A stretch of DNA of 64,000 nt from Tamilnaduibacter salinus (GTDB taxonomy: Bacteria; Pseudomonadota; Gammaproteobacteria; Pseudomonadales; Oleiphilaceae), in the NCBI RefSeq assembly GCF_003096655.1, contig NZ_QEKQ01000007.1, positions 1 through 64,000 of the forward strand. The letters run 5' to 3'. This document shows positions 41,779 to 51,139 of the stretch, piece by piece. The notes beneath the pieces are model-generated. The model saw nothing but the letters and a program-made list of their open reading frames with translations, did not search any database and was not told the origin of the DNA. Within the stretch, counting starts at the first letter, position 1, and the number at the start of each line of letters is the position of its first letter. Made by a program: the position numbers and the translations under genes.

Positions 41779-41809
41779 AGAATGCGTCTGCCAATCCGGA
41801 TGTGCGCGC

Positions 41810-42232
41810 TCACTCCTGCTCGGAGAGACGCTCGGTGGTGATACTCAGTTTACTGAAGCCCAGTTCGCCAGCCACGTCCATCGCACGAACCACGTACTCG
41901 TGGGCCGTCTGGGCGTCGGCGGTGATGACGAACGGCAGAGACTGGTCGCCGGAGGCCAGTTCACTGATCGCCCGGCGAAGCGTCGGGCGCTGGTTATTGA
42001 CCAGAGCCCGGTCATTGACCAGATACTGGCCATCGCCGGTCACGACCACGTCAATCTGATCCACATCCGACGGGCTCGCCTGCCCCTTTGCCTCAGGCAG
42101 GTCCACCTTCAGGTGGCTTTCCTTCGTGAAGGTGGTGGACACCATGAAGAAGATCAGGAGCAGGAAGACGACGTCGATCAACGGCGTCAGGTCCACACCG
42201 ACCTGCTGGCTGCGCTGGCGTTTGAACTTCAC
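41810..42232 (-). CDS. exbD: ExbD/TolR-type proton-channel subunit
   Basis: A 140-aa protein with one N-terminal helix carrying the essential Asp in VDLTPLIDVVFLLLIFFMVS and a periplasmic domain. With the ExbB homologue next to it, it should use the proton motive force to drive an outer-membrane process. It starts with GTG (42232), 5 nt after exbB. No tonB is nearby, so its energised partner is unclear. Confidence 0.92.
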   Translation of the reverse strand: MKFKRQRSQQVGVDLTPLIDVVFLLLIFFMVSTTFTKESHLKVDLPEAKGQASPSDVDQIDVVVTGDGQYLVNDRALVNNQRPTLRRAISELASGDQSLPFVITADAQTAHEYVVRAMDVAGELGFSKLSITTERLSEQE

Positions 42233-42237
42233 GGGGG

Positions 42238-42864
42238 TCAGGCTCCCTCGATGTCGATATCGCGGTCACCGTGGACGACTTCCACCAGACGGATGGCCTC
42301 CTGTTCCATCCCCACCACCAGCTCATCCACTCGCCGGATGAAGTAGCGATGGCAGATCAGGGCAGGAATCGCCACGCTCAGGCCCGCCGCGGTTGTTACC
42401 AACGCCTCGGAAATGCCACCGGCCAGGTTTTCGGCGTTACCAACACCGCCCAGCTGGATTTCGGCGAACACCTTGATCATGCCGATCACCGTACCGAGCA
42501 GGCCGAGTAGCGGCGTGATGGTCGCAATGGTCCCCAGGGGATTGAGGAACCGCTCCAGATCGTGGATGACCTGGCTGGCCTCATGCTCGATGCTTTCCTT
42601 CATGATGTCGCGACCGTGCTTCGCGTTCATCAGCCCACCGGCCAGGACACGACCCAGCGGAGAGGCCGATTGCAGCGCCCGAAGCTTGCGACCATTGAGT
42701 TCCTTTTTCTTGATCCAGCGCCAGAGCTCATCGGTGGTGCTGGCGGGCGCTACTCGCGACGGGCGCAGCGACCAGAAGCGCTCGAAGATAATCGCCAGGG
42801 CGAGAATGGAGCAGGCGACAATCGGCACCATGATGATGCCACCAGCTTGAAGAAGCTCTAACAC
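42238..42864 (-). CDS. exbB: ExbB/TolQ-type proton-channel subunit
   Basis: A 208-aa MotA/TolQ/ExbB family protein with three helices. The first is MVPIVACSILALAIIFERFW. The other two surround IATITPLLGLLGTVIGMIKV and EALVTTAAGLSVAIPALICH, the family motifs lining the proton path. It lies upstream of exbD, msbA and lpxK on the same strand, as in Pseudomonas. Confidence 0.94.
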   Translation of the reverse strand: MLELLQAGGIIMVPIVACSILALAIIFERFWSLRPSRVAPASTTDELWRWIKKKELNGRKLRALQSASPLGRVLAGGLMNAKHGRDIMKESIEHEASQVIHDLERFLNPLGTIATITPLLGLLGTVIGMIKVFAEIQLGGVGNAENLAGGISEALVTTAAGLSVAIPALICHRYFIRRVDELVVGMEQEAIRLVEVVHGDRDIDIEGA

Positions 42865-42897
42865 AGATGATCTCCCTGATTCCGAACGGGCCGCGCG

Positions 42898-45294
42898 CTA
42901 CTTTAGCACAGGCACCCTGTCCCGCCACACCCTGCCCTCATTGGAACGGAGCGGTTGCGGCGGACGGATCCAGAATGGCGAATCCATTCTCGCGGTCGTC
43001 ACCCGTATGCCATCCGGGTGGAACCGGAAATGCAGAGCCCCCTGATGCGCCGTACTGAACAGGCGACTGCCTTGCGCCACATACCGGTCCACGACCGTCG
43101 CCGCCGGATGACCGTAGGGATGACGATACCCCGCACTGAAGACCACGCCCTCTGGCGACAACCCGTGGACCCACGCCTCTGAAGACGAGGTCTGACTGCC
43201 ATGATGCGCCGCAATCAGCAGCGTCCGCGTTGGGCGCCGAGCCGGCTGGCGACGCAACCACTGGTGCTCAACCCTGGCTGGTATATCGCCAGGCAGGACG
43301 ACCCGAGCGCCGCCGACATGGATCGTGATCACACATGACGAGGCATTCCCGGCGTCCGCCCCCGACGACTGCCAGCCAGACAGGTCCGCACGACCAACCA
43401 TGAGTCGTGCACCATCACAGCGCCCAAGACGGCCCTCCATGGCACGACGTTCCGAGAGGTTCAACCGGCCCGGCTCACCGGCAAGCACACGTTCGACAGT
43501 CATTCCCTCCAATAAAGGGACCAGCCCGCCCGTATGGTCCCCATCCCCATGACTGAGAATCACGGCATCCAGAGACCGGACGCCCAGCCGGCTCAGCGAG
43601 GGAAGAATCGAAGATTCAACGGCGTTGTATCCGGAGGGCGATGACGGCCCGGTATCGTAGAGAATCGCCTGGTCAGCATCACGGAAAAGCGCGGACAGTC
43701 CCTGGCCCACATCCCAGACCCACAGCTCCGGCACCACAACCGTTCGATTCGGCACGCTCCCGGACGCCATCCCCTGCGACAGCACCAACACGCCGAGGCA
43801 CGCCAGAGTGGCCCATCGATACCCGGCGCTTACCGGCACCACAGCAAGTAACAATCCCGCGATCGACAGCGGTGCCGCCAACCACAGCGGCCATGCCAGA
43901 TCCGGCGCGGGCCAGTCAGCCAGCCAGGACAGCCAATACATCAGGACCGACAGCAACGGGTCGACCAACCATGTCGCAAACATTGCCGCGCCCGGCCACA
44001 GGAGACCGACTACGACCACCCCCAGCGTCACAGGCAGGATGAGGACGGAGACCAGCGGAATTGCCACCAGGTTCGCCAGCCATCCGACCAGCACCGGTGA
44101 CTCACCGAGTACGGCCAGTGCCGGCCAGAGGCCACCGAAAATGCCCGCTTGCGCCACCATCAGCCCCCGAACCGGACCGGGTTGTCCCAGGCGACCGCGA
44201 AATACCAGTATAAGACTGGCGACCGCGCCGAACGACAGCCAGAATCCCGGGTCGAGCGGTGCTGCCGGGTCAATCAGGAGCGCCAGAGTCATTGCTACCA
44301 GCCAGGCCGTCCAGGCGCCCGAACGATGGCCAAGCACCCAGGCGGCGCCACCCACCAGCGCCATGATCAATGCCCGCTGAGTGGGCACAGAAAGGCCAGC
44401 CATCAGCGCGTAGACCAGGCTGGCGAGCAGCCCTGCAAGGACCATGCTGAGCCGGCGGGGCCGACTCCCCATCCGAGTCATGGGTACCGGCCAAAGCATC
44501 CCCCGCACCAGGATCATCGCCAGACCACCCACCAGCCCGATGTGCAGACCAGAGATCGCCACCAGATGAGTGGTTCCGGTGGCCTGGAAACGCTCCCAGT
44601 CCGCGTCAGTCAGATGCCGACGCTCTCCGAGCACCAGCGTTTCAATGAGCCGGAAATGGGTCAGGTCGCCATAGCGCGCTTCCAGAGTCCGGGCCAGTTC
44701 ATCCCGCCAGCGGTGATACTGGCATCGCAGATCGCAGCGCACGGAAGCCGACACCCCAACCGAGCGGACTGTGCCGGTCGCATGAAAACCATGGCGGAAT
44801 AGCCAGCGCTCGTAACGGAAGCCGGCTGGATTGACCGAGCCGTGAGGCGGTTTAAGCTTGACAGTCAGACGCAGGCGGTGAGGAAGCGGCACGGGCTCAT
44901 CCTCACCGTACGCCGCCAGACGAATGGTTTGCGGCAATACGGCGGGCGTCGCCCCATGCCATTGGGTGACGCAAAACGGGAAACGCCGGCTGTGGTAGGC
45001 ACCTGACTCGACCAGACCGCAGCGGTAACCGCTCACGTCGTACAGCCCGGCGTCGCGCTCGGTCAGCCGCGCTTCCATCGCACCATCGACGTGGATCAGC
45101 GCCCAACCCAGTCCAAGGCACAGTCCGATCACGGCCTTCAGGCTGGTCAGCAACGCGGGCGAATCAGGCCGACGGAGCAGCCACACAAGCACGGCGCACA
45201 GCATCACCACCCCCAGCAAGATCCAGGGTGGTCGCTCGCCAGCACAATAGAGTAAGATAGCGCCGCCTGAGAATGCGGCCATCCATGTACGCAT
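42898..45294 (-). CDS. comEC: ComEC/Rec2 family DNA-uptake channel
   Basis: ComEC carries single-stranded DNA across the inner membrane during natural transformation. The 798-aa protein has the N-terminal DUF4131 region, a central competence domain (GTTHLVAISGLHIGLVGGLA, then VPTQRALIMALVGGAAWVLG) with many helices, and a C-terminal metallo-beta-lactamase-like domain (VILSHGDGDHTGGLVPLLEG and LLIAAHHGSQTSSSEAWV). The start at 45294 is supported by GGGAG upstream; an upstream TTG at 45309 is in frame. The full length suggests a functional gene, but other competence genes are not in view. Confidence 0.94.
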   Translation of the reverse strand: MRTWMAAFSGGAILLYCAGERPPWILLGVVMLCAVLVWLLRRPDSPALLTSLKAVIGLCLGLGWALIHVDGAMEARLTERDAGLYDVSGYRCGLVESGAYHSRRFPFCVTQWHGATPAVLPQTIRLAAYGEDEPVPLPHRLRLTVKLKPPHGSVNPAGFRYERWLFRHGFHATGTVRSVGVSASVRCDLRCQYHRWRDELARTLEARYGDLTHFRLIETLVLGERRHLTDADWERFQATGTTHLVAISGLHIGLVGGLAMILVRGMLWPVPMTRMGSRPRRLSMVLAGLLASLVYALMAGLSVPTQRALIMALVGGAAWVLGHRSGAWTAWLVAMTLALLIDPAAPLDPGFWLSFGAVASLILVFRGRLGQPGPVRGLMVAQAGIFGGLWPALAVLGESPVLVGWLANLVAIPLVSVLILPVTLGVVVVGLLWPGAAMFATWLVDPLLSVLMYWLSWLADWPAPDLAWPLWLAAPLSIAGLLLAVVPVSAGYRWATLACLGVLVLSQGMASGSVPNRTVVVPELWVWDVGQGLSALFRDADQAILYDTGPSSPSGYNAVESSILPSLSRLGVRSLDAVILSHGDGDHTGGLVPLLEGMTVERVLAGEPGRLNLSERRAMEGRLGRCDGARLMVGRADLSGWQSSGADAGNASSCVITIHVGGARVVLPGDIPARVEHQWLRRQPARRPTRTLLIAAHHGSQTSSSEAWVHGLSPEGVVFSAGYRHPYGHPAATVVDRYVAQGSRLFSTAHQGALHFRFHPDGIRVTTARMDSPFWIRPPQPLRSNEGRVWRDRVPVLK

Positions 45295-45413
45295 CAGGCT
45301 CCCGGGCAATCCATGCCCTACTTTTGTTTGTCACGACTCCGGCGTCATACTGGTGCCAGCCCGGAAGTCAATCCATCCGTGCCAAGGCACGGTGCTGACA
45401 GGCCCTAGACGCT

Positions 45414-45956
45414 ATGCCGAAACGGTTCATCAAACGCAACATGCCAACCCCGGACCGGGTGCGAAAGATCCAGTCCCTACAGTTTCTGGGGGACGTGCTC
45501 CATGAACCAAACCTCTGGCATATCAATCGTCACGCCGTCTCCCGGGCATTCTTGATCGGCCTGTTCCTGTGCTGCATTCCGATTCCATTCCAGATGGTCG
45601 GGGCGGTTCTCATGGCCATCTGGATCAATGCCAATCTGCCGCTCTCTCTGGTGCTCGTCTGGATCAGCAACCCGCTGACAATGCCGCCAATGTTCTATTT
45701 CAACTACCGGATCGGTGCCTGGATACTCGGCCAGCCTGCCCTGGAATTCGAGTTCCAGCTCTCCTGGAGCTGGATTACCGAGCGCATTGTCGACATCGGC
45801 GTACCACTGTATCTGGGATCGGTCGTGGTCGGCGCGATTGCCGGGGGCAGCAGTTACCTGATCCTTCAGTATCTCTGGCGGCGCCATGTCCGGACGGCCT
45901 GGCACCAGCGCCAGGCGCAGCGGCGCGCAGCCCGGTCCGGCCAGATTCCCTCCTAG
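45414..45956 (+). CDS. DUF2062 inner-membrane protein
   Basis: A 180-aa protein with the DUF2062 pattern: RDAVSRAF-type segment (HINRHAVSRAFLIGLFLCCI), PFQMVGAVLMAIWINANLPL and VWISNPLTMPPMFYFNYRIG. Three to four helices are predicted, with a basic tail. Function unknown. It is the only rightward gene in a leftward stretch and converges on lolD, with a 4-nt overlap of the two 3' ends. Confidence 0.88.
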   Translation: MPKRFIKRNMPTPDRVRKIQSLQFLGDVLHEPNLWHINRHAVSRAFLIGLFLCCIPIPFQMVGAVLMAIWINANLPLSLVLVWISNPLTMPPMFYFNYRIGAWILGQPALEFEFQLSWSWITERIVDIGVPLYLGSVVVGAIAGGSSYLILQYLWRRHVRTAWHQRQAQRRAARSGQIPS

Positions 45957-46663
45957 GGTGCGACTTCGTGGTCCTCGTGCAGCTGCCCCTGCTCCAGTCG
46001 CATGACCCGGCCCAGCCGACGCGCCATACCGGTGTCGTGGGTGACAACGACGAACGCCGTCCCCAGACGGTCGCGAAGTGACTCAATCATCGCCTGCACA
46101 CTGTTGGCGGTCTGCTCGTCCAGATTGCCAGTCGGCTCATCCATCAGGACACACTGCGGATCATTGACCAGCGCGCGGGCAATCGCGACCCGCTGACGCT
46201 CGCCACCCGACAACTCGGCGGGTTTATGAGCAAGCCGATCGCCCAGACCGACCTGTTCCAGTATGGACCGGGCGCGCTCCCGGGCGTCTTTCAGGCTTTG
46301 CTGGCCCAGCGCGCAGGGCATCATCACGTTCTCCAGCGCGGTGAACTCCGGCAACAGATGGTGGAACTGGTACACGAATCCCAGGTTCCGGCTCCGGAAA
46401 AGTGCCCGCTGCCCCTCACTGAGGCGATGAATCCGCTCGCCACAGATTCGAATATCGCCCGATGTGGGCTGGTCCAGACCACCGAGCAGATTCAGCAGCG
46501 TGGTCTTGCCCGCACCGCTGCTGCCGACGATGGACACGGTTTCTCCGGCGGCTACTCGCAGGGAAATATCAGAGAAGATCGTGAGTTTGCCGGGGCCTTC
46601 ACGATAGGTTCGTCCAATGGATTCGCAGTCAATCACCATGCCGGATGCTCCCTGATCATTCAT
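45953..46663 (-). CDS. lolD: Lipoprotein-releasing system ATPase
   Basis: LolD drives release of outer-membrane lipoproteins to LolA. It has 236 aa. Walker A is VGSSGAGKTTLLNLLGGLD, the signature is LSGGERQRVAIARALV, and Walker B is CVLMDEPTGNLD. FVYQFHHLLPEFTALENVMM is the LolD-specific segment. The start at 46663 overlaps the permease stop by 8 nt; the longer frame to 46690 lies within the permease gene. Confidence 0.94.
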   Translation of the reverse strand: MNDQGASGMVIDCESIGRTYREGPGKLTIFSDISLRVAAGETVSIVGSSGAGKTTLLNLLGGLDQPTSGDIRICGERIHRLSEGQRALFRSRNLGFVYQFHHLLPEFTALENVMMPCALGQQSLKDARERARSILEQVGLGDRLAHKPAELSGGERQRVAIARALVNDPQCVLMDEPTGNLDEQTANSVQAMIESLRDRLGTAFVVVTHDTGMARRLGRVMRLEQGQLHEDHEVAP

Positions 46664-47897
46664 AACGCAGCGCCTCTGCCGGATCGACACGGGATGCCCG
46701 CCAGGCCGGATACAATGTGGCGAGCAGGCTCATGGCCAGGCCGGCACCGCTGACAATCAGCACGTCCTGCCACATCAGGCGGGACGGCAGGTAACTGATG
46801 AAGTACACATCGGCACTGAGGAACTGGTGCCCGATGACCCCTTCAAGCCAGCTGATAAAGGCGCTGATATTGATCGCGCCCACCACGCCGAGCAGGGTGC
46901 CGACAATCACCCCGAAGACGCCAATCACTGCCCCCTGGATCATGAAAATGCGCATGATCCGTCCCGGCGTCGCGCCCATGGTGCGGAGGATCGCAATATC
47001 CGCCGTCTTGTCCGTCACCACCATCACCAGAGTGGAGACGATATTGAAGGCGGCGACGGCGACGATGAACATCAAGAGCAGTCCGATCATGGTTTTTTCC
47101 ATGCGGATGGCCTGGAACAGATTCCCGTGAGAACGGGTCCAGTCGGAGATGAAGTACCGCCCGCCAAGACTGCGCGCCACGTTTTCGGCAATGGACGGCG
47201 CCTGGAAGAGGTTGTCCACTTTCAGGCGCACGCCATGGGCCTTACCACCGGTGCGCATGAGTTTGGCCGCATCGTCCATGTGGACCAGCGTGTAGTTGCC
47301 ATCCAGCTGAGCGCCCACGCTGAAGATGCCCTTGACCGTGAAGCGTTTGAGCCGGGGAAGCACCCCGGCCGGCGTCACCGATGCCTCGGGCAGCACCACC
47401 GTGACCTTGTCCCCCACTTCCAGGCCCAGCCCACTGGCCATGAGCCGACCGATGATGATGCCGAATTCACCGGAACGAAGATCGTCCAACGTCCCCACCT
47501 CCATGTGGTTCTCGATGATGGATACCTGACGCTCCTGCTCCGGCAGGATGCCATTGAGCGACACACCCCGGACATCCCCGGAGCCGGTCACCATTCCCTG
47601 CCCCTGAATGAAAGGCGCGGCGGCTTTCACCCGGGAGTGGTCGGTGGCCAACCGGTCAATCCGGCGCCAGTCATCAACGACGTCATCCCCCTGAATAACC
47701 GCGTGGGGCACCATCCCGAGGATGCGCTTGCGCAGCTCTTGGTCGAAGCCATTCATCACCGACAGCACAATGATCAGTACCGCAACGCCAAGCATCAGGC
47801 CGATCATGGAGGTCAGTGAAATGAACGAGATGAAATGATTACGCCGTTTGGCGGCCGTATAGCGAAGGCCGATGGAGAATGCGAGCGGCTTGAACAT
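46656..47897 (-). CDS. lolC: Lipoprotein-releasing system permease (LolC/E family, single copy)
   Basis: A 413-aa permease with four helices and a large periplasmic domain. The start MFKPLAFSIGLRYTAAKRRN and FISFISLTSMIGLMLGVAVL are typical of LolC and LolE. The FtsX-like domain near the C-terminus has LRTMGATPGRIMRIFMIQGA. No second permease follows lolD, so this one may act as a homodimer (LolF-type) or pair with a LolE encoded elsewhere. Confidence 0.92.
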   Translation of the reverse strand: MFKPLAFSIGLRYTAAKRRNHFISFISLTSMIGLMLGVAVLIIVLSVMNGFDQELRKRILGMVPHAVIQGDDVVDDWRRIDRLATDHSRVKAAAPFIQGQGMVTGSGDVRGVSLNGILPEQERQVSIIENHMEVGTLDDLRSGEFGIIIGRLMASGLGLEVGDKVTVVLPEASVTPAGVLPRLKRFTVKGIFSVGAQLDGNYTLVHMDDAAKLMRTGGKAHGVRLKVDNLFQAPSIAENVARSLGGRYFISDWTRSHGNLFQAIRMEKTMIGLLLMFIVAVAAFNIVSTLVMVVTDKTADIAILRTMGATPGRIMRIFMIQGAVIGVFGVIVGTLLGVVGAINISAFISWLEGVIGHQFLSADVYFISYLPSRLMWQDVLIVSGAGLAMSLLATLYPAWRASRVDPAEALRYE

Positions 47898-48045
47898 GTG
47901 GTTTCGTTACTTCCCTGGGCCACGATTCCCCTCGACAGCAGTGTCGGGAGAACCTGTTACACTTTTAAGAGAAGGCCCGCCTGGATAGCGCGCGCCTTCC
48001 CATACTGGCGATCCGTATCGCCCTGAAACCGGAGCACAGGACCAA

Positions 48046-48693
48046 ATGGAACCCCGAGGCGAACAAGATCGACGCCAGTTCTACCGGATAACCGATCAGG
48101 TGGGGCTGGAGCTCAAAAAGCTGACGGGCGACGAAACACTGCCCGCCGATCCGTTCGGGGACGGCCACCTGTCCGCGTTGATGGACGAATTACAGCGTCT
48201 GGATCACGACATCCGGGGCAACCTTGCCACCCTGGCCGAACGTGACCGACTCGTCGCGTCCCTGATCAAGTCGCTCAACAGTCGTGTCGACGCGTTGGCG
48301 CGCATTATGACCTTTGAGCAAAATCCCTTGCAACCGGAACAATGGGCGACCGTGACGCTGAGCGAGGGTGGCGTGGCGTTCCCGAGTGAGGACTCCGAGC
48401 TCGTTCCCGGACGCCGCGTGGCAATGCGCCTGACGCTACCGCCCGCACTCTTCCGCCCTTCCGGCATTCTCGATATCGTATCGGAGAGTCGTGACGCCAA
48501 CGGCCTGCGGATTCTTCATGGCGAGTTCGTCAGTCTCGACGAAGGGCCCCGCCAGCAGATTGCCCGGCACGTCATGCAGTGGCAGATCCGTCGGCGGCAG
48601 CAACAACAGTCGGAACAGGCGATTCCCGGAACCGGAACAGAGACTGGCTCTGCAAAGCGCCCAGACCTGAACCATAATCAGGCGAATCAGTGA
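48046..48693 (+). CDS. PilZ domain protein with N-terminal helical region
   Basis: A 215-aa protein. The N-terminus EQDRRQFYRITDQVGLELKK contains a RRxxxR-type motif. A helical stretch follows (about residues 45-90), then ATVTLSEGGVAF, the second PilZ motif (S-x-x-G) in a beta-barrel region. The tail is Gln-rich and probably disordered. In Pseudomonas a PilZ gene lies at the same place beside the lol genes. Binding of c-di-GMP is plausible but the first motif is separated from the barrel, so it is unproven. Confidence 0.8.
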   Translation: MEPRGEQDRRQFYRITDQVGLELKKLTGDETLPADPFGDGHLSALMDELQRLDHDIRGNLATLAERDRLVASLIKSLNSRVDALARIMTFEQNPLQPEQWATVTLSEGGVAFPSEDSELVPGRRVAMRLTLPPALFRPSGILDIVSESRDANGLRILHGEFVSLDEGPRQQIARHVMQWQIRRRQQQQSEQAIPGTGTETGSAKRPDLNHNQANQ

Positions 48694-48733
48694 ACACGCC
48701 GACGGAATCATGAGACAGAAAGGACCGAAGTAC

Positions 48734-49078
48734 ATGAGCCAACAACAATCACCGATTGCCGACGCACGCCCACGAGTTCGCCGCCTCCTGGCCAGTGTCT
48801 GCCTGGGCGGCCTGATGGCGGTCACCTCCCCGCTGGCCGCTGACGAGGTCCGCATGCCCATCGGCGCCAAACCCATGGCCACCGGGCAGCAAGCCATCAA
48901 CGTCCCGCGTAACGGCATGAGCCAGGCCCAGGTCGAACAGCGGTTCGGCGCCCCACGGCGTATGGTGGGCCCGGTTGGCGAGCCCCCCATCCGGGAATGG
49001 CACTACGAGGACTTTGTGGTCTATTTCGAACGCAACCGGGTCATCCATACGGTCGTCGAGCCGGCGAAAGGCCAATAA
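48734..49078 (+). CDS. Small exported protein with a BamE/SmpA-like domain
   Basis: A 114-aa product with a Sec signal (LLASVCLGGLMAVTSPLAAD) and a short domain, GMSQAQVEQRFGAPRRMVGP, then EWHYEDFVVYFERNRVIHTV. The GMSxxxVxxxFGxP pattern resembles BamE/SmpA/OmlA proteins, but no lipobox Cys is present. The start at 48734 has AGGA upstream; 48710 is an alternative. Role unknown. Confidence 0.75.
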   Translation: MSQQQSPIADARPRVRRLLASVCLGGLMAVTSPLAADEVRMPIGAKPMATGQQAINVPRNGMSQAQVEQRFGAPRRMVGPVGEPPIREWHYEDFVVYFERNRVIHTVVEPAKGQ

Positions 49079-49167
49079 GGGAAGCGGGTCACACGAATGC
49101 GGACTGACGGGATCACCCCCAGACGGTAGAATGCGGTGTTTTTGACGCGCAGACTGAGTGATTGTTC

Positions 49168-50220
49168 GTGAGTGATTCCCGTTGCGTGCCTGCCGAATGG
49201 GCACCCCAAAGCACCCTGATACTGACCTGGCCCCACCATGGCACCGACTGGCGGGACCGGCTGGCCGAGGTTGAGCCCGTTTTCGAGCAGATTGCACGGG
49301 AAACGCTGGCCTTCCAGAACGTGCTGATCAGTTGCGAAAACGTCATCCGCGCCGAGTCGCTTGAATCGACACTCAACGCATACGCTCGGACGCATGACCT
49401 GCCCGGTCGGGTACGGGGGCTGATGGCCCCTTCGAACGACACCTGGGCAAGGGACCACGCCCCGATCGGCGTCCTCACATCAGAGGGACCAGTGCTTGTG
49501 GACTTTCAGTTCAATGGCTGGGGTGGCAAGTATGACTGGGAAAAGGACAATGCGATCACCGGTCACCTGGCGCGGCAGCACGCATTCGATGGGCATCCGA
49601 TTGAAACCGTCGATTTTGTGCTGGAAGGCGGGTCAATCGACTCCGATGGTGCCGGCACGCTTCTGACGACCAGCCAGTGTCTGCTGACGCCAACACGCAA
49701 CCCCTCCCATGACCGCCGCGGCATCGAAGCGGTTCTGAGCGAGACACTGGGCGCCGACCGCGTACTATGGCTGGATCACGGCTACCTGGCCGGGGACGAT
49801 ACGGATTGCCACATCGATACCCTGGCCCGGTTCTGCGCGGCGGACACCATTACCTATATGCGCTGTGAGGACCCCACCGACGAGCACTACGGTGCGCTCA
49901 ACGCCATGGAGAACGAACTGGGCCGGTTTACCCAGCGGGACGGCACGCCCTATCGACTGGTGCCCCTGCCGTGGCCGGATCCTATCCGGGACGCCGCCGG
50001 CAACCGTCTCCCGGCCAGCTATGCCAACTTCCTGATCATCAACGGCGCCGTGCTCGCACCGGTCTACGACGTTGCACAGGATGATGCCGCTGTGGCCACG
50101 CTGACGGAGCTTTTCCCGGACCGGCAGGTCATCCCGATTCCATGCCGGTCCCTCATTGAACAGGGCGGCAGCCTTCACTGTCTGACCATGCAGATTCCCT
50201 CGGGAGACGCACCGGTATGA
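49168..50220 (+). CDS. aguA: Agmatine deiminase (peptidylarginine-deiminase family)
   Basis: Converts agmatine to N-carbamoylputrescine in polyamine synthesis. The 350-aa protein shows PAEWAPQSTLILTWPHHGTD near the N-terminus, NDTWARDHAPIG, the catalytic His in TDCHIDTLARFC, and the nucleophile Cys (about residue 338) in GGSLHCLTMQ. The neighbouring aguB supports agmatine rather than protein arginine as substrate. The start is uncertain: GTG at 49168 has a GAG-like site, and TTG at 49162 is also in frame. It overlaps aguB by 4 nt. Confidence 0.92.
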   Translation: MSDSRCVPAEWAPQSTLILTWPHHGTDWRDRLAEVEPVFEQIARETLAFQNVLISCENVIRAESLESTLNAYARTHDLPGRVRGLMAPSNDTWARDHAPIGVLTSEGPVLVDFQFNGWGGKYDWEKDNAITGHLARQHAFDGHPIETVDFVLEGGSIDSDGAGTLLTTSQCLLTPTRNPSHDRRGIEAVLSETLGADRVLWLDHGYLAGDDTDCHIDTLARFCAADTITYMRCEDPTDEHYGALNAMENELGRFTQRDGTPYRLVPLPWPDPIRDAAGNRLPASYANFLIINGAVLAPVYDVAQDDAAVATLTELFPDRQVIPIPCRSLIEQGGSLHCLTMQIPSGDAPV

Positions 50221-51131
50221 CGAATCAGGAGACTCTGCCCGTCGCAGCAATCCAGCAGGCCTGCTCGCCGGACAAAACCGAGAGCCTGACCATCAGCGAA
50301 CGGCTGATCCGACAGGCGGCTGGTGACGGCGCCCGCCTGATCGTTCTGCAGGAGCTGCACGCCACGCACTATTTCTGCCAGAGCGAGGATGTAGCGGTGT
50401 TCGACCTGGCAGAGCCCATTCCGGGGCCCACAACCGACCGGCTCGGCGAGCTGGCCCGCGAGCTGGGCGTGGTGATTGTCGGCTCGGTATTCGAGCGCCG
50501 CATGGCGGGCGTCTACCACAACACGGCGGTGGTTCTGGACAGTGACGGGCAGCTTGCCGGGCGCTACCGCAAGATGCACATCCCAGATGACCCCGGGTTC
50601 TACGAGAAATTCTATTTCACGCCGGGAGATGCTGGTACCCGCGACATGCCTTCCGGGTTCAGTCCGATCGACACAGCCGTCGGGCGCTTGGGCGTGCTAG
50701 TCTGCTGGGATCAGTGGTATCCCGAAGCCGCCCGGCTGATGGCCCTGGCCGGGGCGGACATCCTCATCTACCCCACCGCGATTGGCTGGGACCGGACCGA
50801 CGATGGCGACGAGCAGACCCGCCAGCTTGATGCCTGGGTAACGGTGCAACGGGGGCACGCCATTGCCAACAACCTCCCGGTGATCGCTCCAAACCGCGTC
50901 GGCCATGAGCCCGCGCCCGAGACTGGAACCCCGGGCATCGACTTCTGGGGCAACAGCTTCATCTGCGGCCCACAGGGAGAGATGCTGGCCCGGGCCGATG
51001 ATCGCCATGAAACGGTGCTTCACGCGTCGATTGACCGACACCACAGTGAGTCCATTCGCCGCATCTGGCCGTATTTCCGGGATCGGCGCATTGATGCGTA
51101 CGACGACCTTCTGAAACGGGTACGGGACTGA
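50217..51131 (+). CDS. aguB: N-carbamoylputrescine amidase
   Basis: Hydrolyses N-carbamoylputrescine to putrescine. The 304-aa nitrilase-family protein has the catalytic triad: Glu in LIVLQELHATHYF, Lys in GRYRKMHIPDDPGFYEKFYF and Cys in LGVLVCWDQWYPEAA. GFYEKFYFTPGD is characteristic of AguB. The start codon overlaps the aguA stop (ATGA). Confidence 0.95.
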   Translation: MTNQETLPVAAIQQACSPDKTESLTISERLIRQAAGDGARLIVLQELHATHYFCQSEDVAVFDLAEPIPGPTTDRLGELARELGVVIVGSVFERRMAGVYHNTAVVLDSDGQLAGRYRKMHIPDDPGFYEKFYFTPGDAGTRDMPSGFSPIDTAVGRLGVLVCWDQWYPEAARLMALAGADILIYPTAIGWDRTDDGDEQTRQLDAWVTVQRGHAIANNLPVIAPNRVGHEPAPETGTPGIDFWGNSFICGPQGEMLARADDRHETVLHASIDRHHSESIRRIWPYFRDRRIDAYDDLLKRVRD

Positions 51132-51139
51132 CGCCCACC

